In this document: piece after piece, positions 1 to 9,444 of the stretch
Layout: each line of letters starts with the position of its first letter
Numbering within the stretch: the first letter of the stretch is position 1
Assembly (NCBI GenBank): GCA_902626245.1
Contig: CACOED010000003.1
Location: 1-56,052 of the forward strand
Source: an uncultured Pelagibacteraceae bacterium
GTDB lineage: Bacteria > Pseudomonadota > Alphaproteobacteria > Pelagibacterales > Pelagibacteraceae
DNA: 56,052 bases
Direction: 5' to 3'
Made by a program: the position numbers and the translations under genes
The notes under the pieces: generated by a model
The model's database searches: none
Told to the model about the DNA's origin: nothing
The model's input: the letters and a program-made list of their open reading frames with translations, nothing else

Positions 1-574
1 AGTCTAGCCATGAACCTCTATTTGGTATTACTCTGCAATTAAAAAGAAGTTTTCCGCTAGCATGAGATTTTCCTTTATCGTGATCAAAGAAAACACCAGG
101 ACTTCTATGCATCTGATTTACAACAACTCTTTGAACTCCATTTGTAATAAATGTTCCACTATTAGTCATCATCGGAACTTCACCCATATAAACTTCTTGT
201 TCTTTTGCTGACAAAATATCCTTGGTATTATTTTCTTGGTCTATTTCATAAACAACAAGTCTTAACGTGCACTTAAGTGCAGCTGAATATGTTAAACCTC
301 TTGTTATACATTCTTCTACATCAAATTTTGGTTTTTCTAATCTATAAGAAACATATTCTAAAGTCGCTTTATCATTCAAATCTTCAATAGGAAATATGCT
401 TTTAAAAACTCTATCAAAACCTTTAATTAGATTTTGATCTACTTTTTCTTTGTTTTCAGTTAATTCTTTATATGAATTTTTTTGTACTTCTATTAAATTT
501 GGAATTGATAAACTTTCTTTTAGTTTACCAAAGTTTTTTCGTATATTTTTCTTTTCAGTAAAAGATAAATGCAT
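1..574 (-). CDS. rpoB: DNA-directed RNA polymerase subunit beta, N-terminal part (truncated by window edge)
   Basis: Reverse-strand translation from ATG at 574: [35 protein letters not shown]...[39 protein letters not shown]; RpoB signature and position after rplL. Confidence 0.96.
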   Translation of the reverse strand, partial: MHLSFTEKKNIRKNFGKLKESLSIPNLIEVQKNSYKELTENKEKVDQNLIKGFDRVFKSIFPIEDLNDKATLEYVSYRLEKPKFDVEECITRGLTYSAALKCTLRLVVYEIDQENNTKDILSAKEQEVYMGEVPMMTNSGTFITNGVQRVVVNQMHRSPGVFFDHDKGKSHASGKLLFNCRVIPNRGSWLD

Positions 575-625
575 CTATATTTTTTGTTGATTTAAAAAAA
601 CCAACAATTTAAATTCTTTCTAATA

Positions 626-994
626 TTACTTAAGTTCTACTTTTGCGCCTGCAGCTTCAAGCTTTGATTTAATTTCTTCAGCTTCTTTTTTATTTACTCC
701 TGCTTTTACATCTTTAGGAGCGCCTTCTACTAAATCTTTTGCTTCTTTTAATCCAAGTGAAGTAACTGCTCTTACTTCTTTAATTACATTAATTTTTTTA
801 TCACCTGCTGCTGTAAGTACTACAGTGTAATCATCTTTTTCTTCCACTGGTGCAGCGCCTGCTGCTGCTGCTGGTGCTGCTACTGCTGCTGCTGCTGTAA
901 CTCCCCATTTTTCTTCTAGTTGTTTAGAAAGTTCTGCTGCTTCAACTACAGTCAAACTCGATAAGTCTTCAATAATTTTATTTAAATCTGCCAT
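626..994 (-). CDS. rplL: 50S ribosomal protein L7/L12 (start likely the internal [11 protein letters not shown] rather than the longer ORF start at 1078)
   Basis: [36 protein letters not shown]...[23 protein letters not shown]. Confidence 0.97.
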   Translation of the reverse strand: MADLNKIIEDLSSLTVVEAAELSKQLEEKWGVTAAAAVAAPAAAAGAAPVEEKDDYTVVLTAAGDKKINVIKEVRAVTSLGLKEAKDLVEGAPKDVKAGVNKKEAEEIKSKLEAAGAKVELK

Positions 995-1010
995 AATAAT
1001 TTTGCCCTGG

Positions 1011-1520
1011 TTATTTTTTTGATTTTTCCAGCGCCAAAATAGCGATTTTTGAGGCAGGTGCAAGTAAAATACTTGCAATTTTTTGAGCAGGTGATCTCAA
1101 AATACCCACAATTTTAGCCCTTGCTTCATCTAATGTGGGTAAAGTAGCGACATTTTTAACTCCAGCCACATCTAAAATGTCATTACCCATGATTCCACCT
1201 AAAATTTTTAGATTCTTATTCTCTTTTGAGAAATTAGTTAATATTTTTGCAGATGTTATTGCATCTTCTGATAATGCAACAGCAGTAGGTCCTGAAAATA
1301 AATCTGATAAATTTTTACATCTTGTTTTTTCGAGAGCAAGTTTTGTTATTCTATTTTTTGTGATTTTAAAGATAATGCCATGTTCTCTCATCTTGGCTCT
1401 AAGTTCATCTAATTGCTTAACTGTTAAACCTTGATAATGAGTTACAATTACTGCTTCTGATTTGTCAAATTCAGTTGTCATTTGAGAAATATAGTTCTGC
1501 TTTTTTTCTTTGTTCATCAT
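1011..1520 (-). CDS. rplJ: 50S ribosomal protein L10
   Basis: ORF sequence and synteny with rplL/rplA. Confidence 0.95.
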   Translation of the reverse strand: MMNKEKKQNYISQMTTEFDKSEAVIVTHYQGLTVKQLDELRAKMREHGIIFKITKNRITKLALEKTRCKNLSDLFSGPTAVALSEDAITSAKILTNFSKENKNLKILGGIMGNDILDVAGVKNVATLPTLDEARAKIVGILRSPAQKIASILLAPASKIAILALEKSKK

Positions 1521-1522
1521 AT

Positions 1523-2212
1523 TTAAATACTTTTTGGCAATTTCAATCTGTAAGATACACCCATTGTTGAAGTTATAAATGCACTTTTAACAAGATCTCC
1601 TTTTATTGTTTGATTTCCTTTTTCTCTTTCTAATACATCTATTATTGCATTAAAATTTTGTATTAATTTTTCGTTAGAAAAAGATTTTTTTCCAAAACTT
1701 AATCCGATATTTCCATCTTTATCATTTTTAATCTCAGCTTGGCCAGATTTTGCGTCTAAGACTGCTTTTTTTAAATCGTCAGTAACAGTTCCTAATTTAG
1801 GATTAGGCATCAAACCCTTTGGACCAAGAACTTTTCCTAGTTTGGAAAGTTTTATCATCATTGAAGGAGTACAAATTAATTTTTCAAAATTTAATTCTCC
1901 CGATTTAATTTTTTCTATAAAATCTTCACCGCCAACAATATCTGCGCCTGCATCTTTAGCAACTTGTGATTTTGAATCCTCACAAATAACAGCAACTTTA
2001 GTTTTTTTTCCTGAACCAGCTGGAAGGTTGACTACAGTTCTTAAATTAATTTCATTTTTTTTTTGTTTATTATTTATTTGAAGACTCAAATCAAGTGATT
2101 CATCAAACTTACTAGTACAGTTTTCTTTTATTTTTGGAATTAACTTCTCAATCATCTCGGATGGAAGTTCTTTAGTTTTTTCTGGTAATTTTTTGTATCT
2201 TTTTGAACTCAT
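1523..2212 (-). CDS. rplA: 50S ribosomal protein L1
   Basis: ...TPSMMIKLSKLGKVLGPKGLMPNPKLGTVT... L1 signature. Confidence 0.97.
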   Translation of the reverse strand: MSSKRYKKLPEKTKELPSEMIEKLIPKIKENCTSKFDESLDLSLQINNKQKKNEINLRTVVNLPAGSGKKTKVAVICEDSKSQVAKDAGADIVGGEDFIEKIKSGELNFEKLICTPSMMIKLSKLGKVLGPKGLMPNPKLGTVTDDLKKAVLDAKSGQAEIKNDKDGNIGLSFGKKSFSNEKLIQNFNAIIDVLEREKGNQTIKGDLVKSAFITSTMGVSYRLKLPKSI

Positions 2213-2640
2213 TACTCTTTTACCTCTATACCCATAGATCTTGCAGATCCAGCAATGATTTTTGAAGCTTGCTCTAAATCATGTGCATTTAAATCTGCCA
2301 TTTTTTGTTTAGCAATTTCTTCAATTTGTTTTTTTGTTATTGATGCAACTATATTTCTACCAGGTTCTTGTGAGCCACCTTTTAATTTTACTGCTTCTTT
2401 TATAAAATGTGAAGCTGGCGGTGATTTAATTATAAAATCAAACTTTTTGTCTTTGTAAACGGTTATAACAACTGGCACAGGTTTCCCCATAAAGTTTTTT
2501 GTTTTTTCATTAAATGCTTTGCAGAAATCCATTATATTAATTCCTCTTTGACCTAAAGCAGGTCCAACAGGTGGTGCAGGGTTTGCTTGACCACCTTTGA
2601 TTTGTAATTTTACATAACCACTTATTTCTTTTTTTGCCAT
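2212..2640 (-). CDS. rplK: 50S ribosomal protein L11
   Basis: [34 protein letters not shown]. Confidence 0.98.
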   Translation of the reverse strand: MAKKEISGYVKLQIKGGQANPAPPVGPALGQRGINIMDFCKAFNEKTKNFMGKPVPVVITVYKDKKFDFIIKSPPASHFIKEAVKLKGGSQEPGRNIVASITKKQIEEIAKQKMADLNAHDLEQASKIIAGSARSMGIEVKE

Positions 2641-3170
2641 TAGCTTACTTTCTCCACCTGATTATATTCTAAATCTACTGGTGTTGGTCTACCAAATATA
2701 GAAACTGAAACCTTAAGTCTAGATTTTTCTTCATCTATTTCCTCAACTAGTCCATTAAATGAGGCAAAAGGACCATCTATAACTTGAACTTTTTCTCCAA
2801 TTGAATATTCAATACCAGATTTTGGTTGTGCCACCCCATCTTTAATTTGTCCTAAAATCTTTTCAATTTCTTTGTCTGACACCGGTACAGGCATACCTTT
2901 TGTGCCTAAAAACCCACTAACTTTTTTAATTCCTTTTATCATGTGGTATAATTCGTTATCCATTTCACTTTTAATTAAAACATAACCAGGAAAATATTTT
3001 TTTTTTCTTTGTACCCTTTTTCCTCTCTTTACTTCAGTAACATCATGCGTAGGGATAACTATTTCTTCAATTTTTTCAGCTATTTTAGCTTTTTCTGCTT
3101 CTTCTTTTATTAATTGAGCTACTTTATTCTCAAAACTTGAATGTGATTGTACAATGTACCAATTTTTCAT
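2640..3170 (-). CDS. nusG: Transcription termination/antitermination protein NusG
   Basis: [21 protein letters not shown]... KOW region [22 protein letters not shown]. Confidence 0.97.
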   Translation of the reverse strand: MKNWYIVQSHSSFENKVAQLIKEEAEKAKIAEKIEEIVIPTHDVTEVKRGKRVQRKKKYFPGYVLIKSEMDNELYHMIKGIKKVSGFLGTKGMPVPVSDKEIEKILGQIKDGVAQPKSGIEYSIGEKVQVIDGPFASFNGLVEEIDEEKSRLKVSVSIFGRPTPVDLEYNQVEKVS

Positions 3171-3172
3171 AA

Positions 3173-3364
3173 TTATATACTAATCTTTAAAACTAATTCT
3201 AAAAAAAACTTTAAAAATTGATCTAAAAGTAAAAAAAATAGTGAAGCAACTATTGCCATTGCAACTACCATTAAAGTTCCTTGTAAGGTCTCCTTGCTTG
3301 TCGGCCAAGTAACTTTAAATGCTTCTTGTTTAACCTCTTGAATAAACTTTAACGGGTTCTTCAT
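3173..3364 (-). CDS. secE: Preprotein translocase subunit SecE
   Basis: 63 aa, QEVKQEAFKVTWPTSKETLQGTLMV plus single TM; next to nusG. Confidence 0.93.
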   Translation of the reverse strand: MKNPLKFIQEVKQEAFKVTWPTSKETLQGTLMVVAMAIVASLFFLLLDQFLKFFLELVLKISI

Positions 3365-3384
3365 ATATTTTTACTTTCATAGTT

Positions 3385-3460
3385 TGGCAGGAGCGGAGGG
3401 AATCGAACCCCCAACCTCCGGTTTTGGAGACCGGCGCTCTACCAATTGAGCTACACTCCT
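3385..3460 (-). tRNA. tRNA-Trp (CCA)
   Basis: Reverse strand AGGAGTGTAGCTCAATTGGTAGAGCGCCGGTCTCCAAAACCGGAGGTTGGGGGTTCGATTCCCTCCGCTCCTGCCA; anticodon loop CTCCAAA. Confidence 0.95.
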
Positions 3461-3467
3461 ATGGAGC

Positions 3468-4658
3468 TTACTCTATAATCTTTGTTACTACTCCAGCTCC
3501 TACAGTTCTTCCACCCTCTCTAATAGCAAAATTTAATTTTTCACTCATTGCTATTGGTGTAATCAGTTTAACAGTAAACTTTGCATCATCACCTGGCATT
3601 ACCATTTCAGTACCAGATGGCAATTCTACTTCACCAGTTACATCAGTTGTTCTAAAATAAAACTGAGGTCTGTATTTTGTAAAAAATGGAGTATGTCTTC
3701 CACCTTCTTCTTTTTTAAGAACATATGCTTGGGCTTCAAATTTAGTGTGTGGTGTAACAGATCCTGGTTTACATAAAACTTGTCCTCTTTCCACATCAGT
3801 TCTTTCTACACCTCTTAATAGAGCTCCGATATTGTCACCTGCTTCTCCAGTGTCTAAAAGTTTTCTAAACATTTCAACACCAGTACAAACAGATTTTTTT
3901 GTTTCTCTAATACCAACTATTTCTATTTCTTCTCCAGTTTTGATCACACCAGATTCTACTCTTCCAGTAACAACAGTTCCTCTTCCAGAAATTGAAAATA
4001 CATCTTCTACAGGCATCAAGAAAGGTTTATCTTTTGGTCTGTCTGGCTGTGGAATATGTTCATCAACTGCTTTCATTAATTCCATAATCGAGTTTTTACC
4101 AATTTCATCATCTTTTCCTTCAACGGCTGCTAAAGCTGATCCTTTTATAATTGGGGTTTTATCGCCTGGAAATTTATATGAGGTTAGCAATTCTTTAATT
4201 TCTTCTTCAACTAAATCAATCAATTCTTTATCTTGAACTTGATCAACTTTATTTAGGTAAACAACAATAGCAGGAACTCCTACTTGTCTTGCTAAAAGAA
4301 TATGCTCTCTAGTTTGAGGCATCGGACCATCTGCAGCATTAACAACTAGAATTGCACCATCCATTTGAGCTGCTCCTGTAATCATATTTTTTACATAGTC
4401 AGCATGACCTGGACAATCTACGTGAGCATAGTGTCTTTTTTCAGTCTCGTATTCAACGTGTGCTGTTGAGATTGTTATTCCTCTTTCCTTTTCCTCTGGG
4501 GCTTTATCTATTTGATCATAAGCAACAAAATTCGCACCACCAGTTTCAGCTAAAACTTTAGTTATAGCGGCCGTTAAAGTTGTTTTACCGTGATCGACAT
4601 GACCGATTGTACCAATGTTACAGTGCGGTTTATTTCTTACAAACTTTTCTTTAGACAT
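3468..4658 (-). CDS. tuf: Elongation factor Tu
   Basis: [36 protein letters not shown]... Confidence 0.99.
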   Translation of the reverse strand: MSKEKFVRNKPHCNIGTIGHVDHGKTTLTAAITKVLAETGGANFVAYDQIDKAPEEKERGITISTAHVEYETEKRHYAHVDCPGHADYVKNMITGAAQMDGAILVVNAADGPMPQTREHILLARQVGVPAIVVYLNKVDQVQDKELIDLVEEEIKELLTSYKFPGDKTPIIKGSALAAVEGKDDEIGKNSIMELMKAVDEHIPQPDRPKDKPFLMPVEDVFSISGRGTVVTGRVESGVIKTGEEIEIVGIRETKKSVCTGVEMFRKLLDTGEAGDNIGALLRGVERTDVERGQVLCKPGSVTPHTKFEAQAYVLKKEEGGRHTPFFTKYRPQFYFRTTDVTGEVELPSGTEMVMPGDDAKFTVKLITPIAMSEKLNFAIREGGRTVGAGVVTKIIE

Positions 4659-4701
4659 TTTTTTTTTACCTTTTTTTTCCTTTTTTTTTATTAATAAATT
4701 T

Positions 4702-4775
4702 TGGAGCGGGTAAAGGGAATCGAACCCTTACATCCAGCTTGGAAGGCTAGCGTTCTACCATTGAACTACACCCGC
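4702..4775 (-). tRNA. tRNA-Gly (TCC)
   Basis: Reverse strand GCGGGTGTAGTTCAATGGTAGAACGCTAGCCTTCCAAGCTGGATGTAAGGGTTCGATTCCCTTTACCCGCTCCA. Confidence 0.95.
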
Positions 4776-4816
4776 ATCACCCAAGTTCACTCCAACGTTA
4801 TTCAAAGTTAATTGAA

Positions 4817-4902
<86 letters not shown>

Positions 4903-5036
4903 TATTCGCAGGGGAAGCGTCCCCTTGTTCAATAAAGCTTCAAACAACAAGCGGTTTATATATTTTTATTGCATAAATGCAATACGAGAATTAATGAGCA
5001 AATAAGTAAAAAAACGTATAAAAAACAATAAAATTT

Positions 5037-5783
5037 ATGAATAAAAGATCATTTTTTATAGTTGGCAAACATGCAGTTATTGAGGCTTTAAAAAACCCAC
5101 GTCGTAAAGTACTAAGAGTTTTCTTAACTGAGGAAAGTAAAAAAAATATTCACCGCAAAAATCCAGATCAGAACATTTTAAAAGATATTAAAATTTATTT
5201 TAAAACAAAAAAAGAGTTAGACAAATATACTGGGAATGATGATATCCTTCACCAGGGTTATGTAGCTGAAGTTGAGCATTTAGAAGATATGGTTTTAAAA
5301 GACTATATTAATGAAAAAAAAAATTTAACCTTAGCTTGTTTAGATGGTGTTACTGACCCTCGAAATATTGGATCAATTATTAGAAGTGCATCATCATTTA
5401 ACGTAAATGGTATTATAATTAAAGAGAGACATTTTCCAGATGAAAGTAAATTAATGTATAAATCTGCAAGTGGATGTATGGAATATATAAATATTTTTAA
5501 AGTATCCAACATAAATACTTCGCTTAAATTTTTAAGAGAAAAGAATTTTTGGGTTTATGAATTCAATTCAAACAGTAATAAAGATTTTACTCAAATAGAC
5601 TGGAAAGGTAATAATATTCTTCTTTTTGGCTCTGAAGGCTTTGGGATCAAAAAACATACTAGAAAATATACTGACTTTTCAGTAAAAATTACAATTAATA
5701 AAAAAATTGAAAGTTTAAATATATCAAATAGTGCCTCAATTGTATTTCATGATGTAATGAAAAGAAAAAAAGATCTTGATTAG
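5037..5783 (+). CDS. rlmB: SpoU/TrmH-family rRNA (guanosine-2'-O-)methyltransferase
   Basis: TLACLDGVTDPRNIGSIIRSASSFNVNGIIIKER and LLFGSEGFGIKKHTRKYTDFSVKITINKKIESLNISNSASI (SpoU motifs). Confidence 0.9.
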   Translation: MNKRSFFIVGKHAVIEALKNPRRKVLRVFLTEESKKNIHRKNPDQNILKDIKIYFKTKKELDKYTGNDDILHQGYVAEVEHLEDMVLKDYINEKKNLTLACLDGVTDPRNIGSIIRSASSFNVNGIIIKERHFPDESKLMYKSASGCMEYINIFKVSNINTSLKFLREKNFWVYEFNSNSNKDFTQIDWKGNNILLFGSEGFGIKKHTRKYTDFSVKITINKKIESLNISNSASIVFHDVMKRKKDLD

Positions 5784-5812
5784 TTTAAAAAATATTAATA
5801 AATATTGATTAA

Positions 5813-5888
5813 GCCCTTGTAGCTCAGCTGGTAGAGCAATTGATTTGTAATCAATAGGTCCGCGGTTCGAATCCGTGCGGGGGCACCA
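5813..5888 (+). tRNA. tRNA-Thr (TGT)
   Basis: GCCCTTGTAGCTCAGCTGGTAGAGCAATTGATTTGTAATCAATAGGTCCGCGGTTCGAATCCGTGCGGGGGCACCA. Confidence 0.95.
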
Positions 5889-6662
5889 TTAAATTGTTTC
5901 TTTTCTAATTTGTTCTATTTTAATTTTTTTTTGAAGACTTCTATTAGAGTCATAAAGTAAATTAAATTTTATTTTTTTATTTGTTCTAATTGTTATATTT
6001 TTTGCATTTCTAAATTCTAAATTATCAGCAACGGCACTTACAGGTCTTTTTTTTGGATTTAAATTTCTTATTTTTATAATTGATTTATCACTAATAATTC
6101 TACCTTTCCATCTTCTTGGTCTAAATGCGCTTATTGGTGAAATTGAAAGTTTTTTTGAATGTAAACTTAAAATAGGACCATGAACTGATAAATTATAAGC
6201 TGTACTTCCAGCTGGTGTAGAAACTAAAACTCCATCAGAGATTAGTCTTTTGATAATAATTTTTTTTCCAGATTTAATCAATAATGAAGCTGCTTGTCTG
6301 CTTTGTCTTAAAATAGAAACCTCATTTATTGCAATAGATTTTTTGTTTAATCCCTGCTTATTTTTTACAACCATTTCTAAAGGAGAAATAGTAATCAATT
6401 TAGCTTTTGAAAAATTTTTTATAATATTTTTTGGTGAGAATTTATTCATTAAAAAACCGTAATTTCCAGAATTAATTCCATAAAAAAATTTTAATGAATT
6501 TTTATTTTTTTTTAAAGTTTTAAGCATAAAACCGTCTCCACCAATAACAATTATTAAATTTGATTTAAGAGATTTTTTGTTTTTTTTTAATTTATTTAGA
6601 ATAAATTTTTTAATTGCTAAAGATTTTTTATTTTTATCTGAAATTATTATAGTTTTAGTCAT
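5889..6662 (-). CDS. nadK: NAD kinase
   Basis: IVIGGDGFMLKTLK, YGINSGNYGFLMN, DGVLVSTPAGSTAYNLSVHGPIL motifs. Confidence 0.92.
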   Translation of the reverse strand: MTKTIIISDKNKKSLAIKKFILNKLKKNKKSLKSNLIIVIGGDGFMLKTLKKNKNSLKFFYGINSGNYGFLMNKFSPKNIIKNFSKAKLITISPLEMVVKNKQGLNKKSIAINEVSILRQSRQAASLLIKSGKKIIIKRLISDGVLVSTPAGSTAYNLSVHGPILSLHSKKLSISPISAFRPRRWKGRIISDKSIIKIRNLNPKKRPVSAVADNLEFRNAKNITIRTNKKIKFNLLYDSNRSLQKKIKIEQIRKETI

Positions 6663-6667
6663 CTTAG

Positions 6668-6753
6668 TGGTGCCCTCGGCCAGACTCGAACTGGCACTCC
6701 CAAAAGGGCAAGGATTTTAAGTCCTTTGTGTCTACCAATTTCACCACGAGGGC
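6668..6753 (-). tRNA. tRNA-Leu (TAA)
   Basis: Reverse strand GCCCTCGTGGTGAAATTGGTAGACACAAAGGACTTAAAATCCTTGCCC...GAGGGCACCA. Confidence 0.95.
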
Positions 6754-6880
6754 ATGAGTTATTTTCATGAGTGTTTATGCTAATATTTATAATTGAACAA
6801 GGTTAATAAGTAAAATTTTTTTAATTTATGTCTTCAGATCCTAGTTATCCTAGATAATCCTAGAATATTAAATTAATGTT

Positions 6881-7165
6881 TTATCCATTTACTTTTTTAA
6901 AATTTAATTCTGGACCTTCAAGATAATAACATCTCCATCCAAAATTCAACGCTTTTATTCTATCGTTTTTTGATAACCATATTCTTGGGTATTCTCCTTT
7001 GTAATCTTTGATAACTTTATCTACTTTCCAACCACTATATACATATCTATATAAATCATTCTCATCTGAACATTCTACCCAAGCGGGATCCTCTGGTGCA
7101 AAAACTCCAATCAGGGTAATTAAAGAAATAATTAATAAGAAAAAATATTTAAGGACTTTTCTCAT
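6881..7165 (-). CDS. Small hypothetical exported protein
   Basis: 94-aa ORF with N-terminal hydrophobic segment MRKVLKYFFLLIISLITLIGVFA. Confidence 0.6.
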   Translation of the reverse strand: MRKVLKYFFLLIISLITLIGVFAPEDPAWVECSDENDLYRYVYSGWKVDKVIKDYKGEYPRIWLSKNDRIKALNFGWRCYYLEGPELNFKKVNG

Positions 7166-7303
7166 ATTTATATTTTAATTCTAATTTATGACTTTCTTTT
7201 GGTGGTGTAATAGTCTTGTAATAGTTTGATCAATTTAATTAAGCCTTATTTTCTAACATTAATTGATTGTAAAATAAAAATTATGTGATTTTATAATACC
7301 AAT

Positions 7304-7435
7304 CTAACTGAACAGCTTTATTAAAATAATGACCTGAACAATTAACGTTAGGCTTGGAACTATGGTTCTAATCAGTTCCATTGTGTGATTTACTTCGTCT
7401 AGTTTTCTTTCTAGTTTTGATCTATTTGCATTCAT
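7304..7435 (-). CDS. Small single-TM protein (43 aa), not in the ORF track
   Basis: Reverse-strand MNANRSKLERKLDEVNHTMELIRTIVPSLTLIVQVIILIKLFS*; TM-like C-terminus. Confidence 0.5.
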   Translation of the reverse strand: MNANRSKLERKLDEVNHTMELIRTIVPSLTLIVQVIILIKLFS

Positions 7436-7455
7436 AAATTTAAATATAAAAAAGT

Positions 7456-7893
7456 TTAAGAAATTTTATACTCGATAAGAACTAAAGTTCTCCAACCATT
7501 CTTTTCTTTAAGTACCTTTTTATGCACAATTCTATATCCAGCAATACTTACCTCATCTAATCTAGAGTCAGCTGTTAAATCATAAGTTTTAATTATGCCT
7601 TTTTTATTTTCCTTATGAGTTATAACTTCATTAGATAAAATAGAGTGCTGGGTAATGTCAGCAATTTTAATTTTTGCAGATAAAATTGCCTTGTTTTCAG
7701 ATATGTTAAGATCTTTTGACCAACCATTTCCACAAACTTTAATAACTTTATTTGTGCTTTTATTTTTATCACAATAAATATTTATAAATTTTTGCAAATC
7801 ATCGGGTGATTTAATTATTTTTTTATTTTTTACATATGAATTTGCACAATTGCTTAGCAATAATCCAAAAATAATAATTGATAATATTTTCAT
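7456..7893 (-). CDS. Putative lipoprotein
   Basis: MKILSIIIFGLLLSNCANSY has a lipobox-like LLLSNC. Confidence 0.65.
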   Translation of the reverse strand: MKILSIIIFGLLLSNCANSYVKNKKIIKSPDDLQKFINIYCDKNKSTNKVIKVCGNGWSKDLNISENKAILSAKIKIADITQHSILSNEVITHKENKKGIIKTYDLTADSRLDEVSIAGYRIVHKKVLKEKNGWRTLVLIEYKIS

Positions 7894-7901
7894 TTTTTCT
7901 C

Positions 7902-8120
7902 CTATAAATTTTCAAGTAGTGCCATAAAAACCATTGTGAAAGCTCGATGATATTTTTCATCAGTTACAAACTGAACAAAAATGTTGTCTTTTTCTTCACA
8001 GGTGTAAGTTTCTTTTTTATTCACTAATTGATTATTTTCAACATCTGCATATGCATAATACTTACACTTTGCATTTACAGGTGTTATTAATAAAAAAAGG
8101 ATGATAGCTACTCTAATCAT
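7902..8120 (-). CDS. Small hypothetical exported protein
   Basis: MIRVAIILFLLITPVNAKCKYYAYAD has signal-peptide character. Confidence 0.6.
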   Translation of the reverse strand: MIRVAIILFLLITPVNAKCKYYAYADVENNQLVNKKETYTCEEKDNIFVQFVTDEKYHRAFTMVFMALLENL

Positions 8121-8358
8121 ATATCTCCTTTTCTTTTTGACTTATTTCAAATCTTATTTGATTTAAAATAGCATCCATTAGAACAAAAAACGCTTTATGC
8201 ACTTCCTGCTCAAATACTTGTTTTTGGCATGTAGAGTTACACTCTGTTAGAACATGTATTAATGTTTGTTGATAATATTCATTAGATTTAGCAAATGAAT
8301 GAGTAGTAAAGGTAATTAAAAACAAAAATAAAATTATTTTAATTATTTTCAAAACCAT
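8113..8358 (-). CDS. Small hypothetical exported protein (start likely MVLKIIKIILFLFLITFTTHSFAKS)
   Basis: Signal peptide-like N-terminus; AGGAGGATGG ribosome-binding region; ORF track gives 8113..8421. Confidence 0.6.
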   Translation of the reverse strand: MVLKIIKIILFLFLITFTTHSFAKSNEYYQQTLIHVLTECNSTCQKQVFEQEVHKAFFVLMDAILNQIRFEISQKEKEIYD

Positions 8359-8542
8359 CCTCCTTAGTATATTTTTCAATTGTTTTTTTATAATCGTAAA
8401 AATCCAAGGTATCAGCTTCAAGTTTACATAATTTTTTAATTATTATTTTTTGAAGTCTCTCTAATTTTTCATCACTTAGTTTAGACATTTTATATTCAAA
8501 CTTATTTCTAAACTTAGAAATGGGGATTTCTTTATGTTTCAC
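8339..8542 (-). CDS. Hypothetical protein (67 aa)
   Basis: ORF MKHKEIPISKFRNKFEYKMSKLSDEKLERLQ...; first gene of the small exported-protein cluster. Confidence 0.5.
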   Translation of the reverse strand: MKHKEIPISKFRNKFEYKMSKLSDEKLERLQKIIIKKLCKLEADTLDFYDYKKTIEKYTKEDGFENN

Positions 8543-8658
8543 ATCTATTATGTAGTTATTTTATTTAGTATTACCTAGTGTAAAATAAATTAATATTTTT
8601 CACTGAGCAAATTAGTGCTTTTTAAGTTTATGATTATAAATTATGATAATAAGTTATT

Positions 8659-9114
8659 ATGACTAAAATAAGAGATCCATTATCAATTGAAAAAATTTTG
8701 AAAGATTTGATTGGCAAATTAAAAGAAAATGAAATTAAAGAATTTACAGGAAAATCAATTTCTCATTTTAGAAAATGCAGTGATCCTGACGATAAAGACC
8801 ATAACCTTCATTTATCCGATGCAATAAAACTTGATATGCTGTCTTTAAAATCGCAAAATGGGAGCCCATTTTTAGATAATATTAGTTTAATTATTAATAA
8901 TGAATTTAACGAGCAGGAAAAATTAGAAGATGTATCAAGAAATCTTATTGCAATAGGTGGTAGAATAGGAAATTTAATGGATACAACAGAAAAAGCACTT
9001 CATCCTGACAGTCCTAATGGTGAAGAAATTGCAAAAAAAGAAAAAGAAAAAATTTTCGATGCTATTTCTCAAGTAGAAGAAAAAATAGCTAGGTTGAAAC
9101 TATCAATAAAATAA
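8659..9114 (+). CDS. Putative phage CII-like regulatory protein
   Basis: MTKIRDPLSIEKILKDLIGKLKENEIKEFTGKSISHFRKCSDPDDKDHNLHLSDAIKLDMLSLKSQNGSPFLD: pattern seen in CII-like HTH regulators. Confidence 0.55.
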   Translation: MTKIRDPLSIEKILKDLIGKLKENEIKEFTGKSISHFRKCSDPDDKDHNLHLSDAIKLDMLSLKSQNGSPFLDNISLIINNEFNEQEKLEDVSRNLIAIGGRIGNLMDTTEKALHPDSPNGEEIAKKEKEKIFDAISQVEEKIARLKLSIK

Positions 9115-9128
9115 ATTAAATTAAAGTT

Positions 9129-9434
9129 ATGAATGTCAATGACGCTTTAAAAAAAATAGGAGAAATTACTGAGAAGGAATTGGAAAAAAATCCTGATGCT
9201 CTTACTTGGGATGATGAGATAAACATCAAAAGATCAATGGTTAATAGTTTAAATTTAGAAAAATATTTTAAAGATCCTGTTGCATTAGAAAATATGTATA
9301 TATACGAAATGTTTAACGATAAGTTTAAAATTCCACCTAAAAAAAAATTAGAAATGATAAAGTTTTATATTATGGCTTTACCTAAGATGTCTGAAATAGA
9401 AAAAGTAGATATTGATCCCTCAAAAATAAAATAA
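9129..9434 (+). CDS. Hypothetical protein (101 aa), in operon with the CII-like and channel genes
   Basis: Short intergenic gaps (14 nt upstream, 10 nt downstream). Confidence 0.65.
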   Translation: MNVNDALKKIGEITEKELEKNPDALTWDDEINIKRSMVNSLNLEKYFKDPVALENMYIYEMFNDKFKIPPKKKLEMIKFYIMALPKMSEIEKVDIDPSKIK

Positions 9435-9444
9435 ATAAATTTTA

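Noticed and set aside
3745-4236. 163-aa plus-strand ORF antisense to tuf
   Set aside because: Shadow ORF over a highly conserved EF-Tu coding sequence; no independent support.
4910-4925. Hairpin AGGGGA-AGCG-TCCCCT between tRNA-Tyr and rlmB
   Set aside because: It lies upstream (5') of the tRNA-Tyr/tuf transcript and upstream of divergent rlmB; too short to call a terminator or regulatory RNA with confidence.
5813-6753. tRNA-Thr and tRNA-Leu as classic integration sites for a genomic island
   Set aside because: No integrase or transposase and no repeated tRNA 3' end was seen downstream. nadK directly follows tRNA-Thr, and the tRNA-Leu 3' end faces nadK, not the accessory block.
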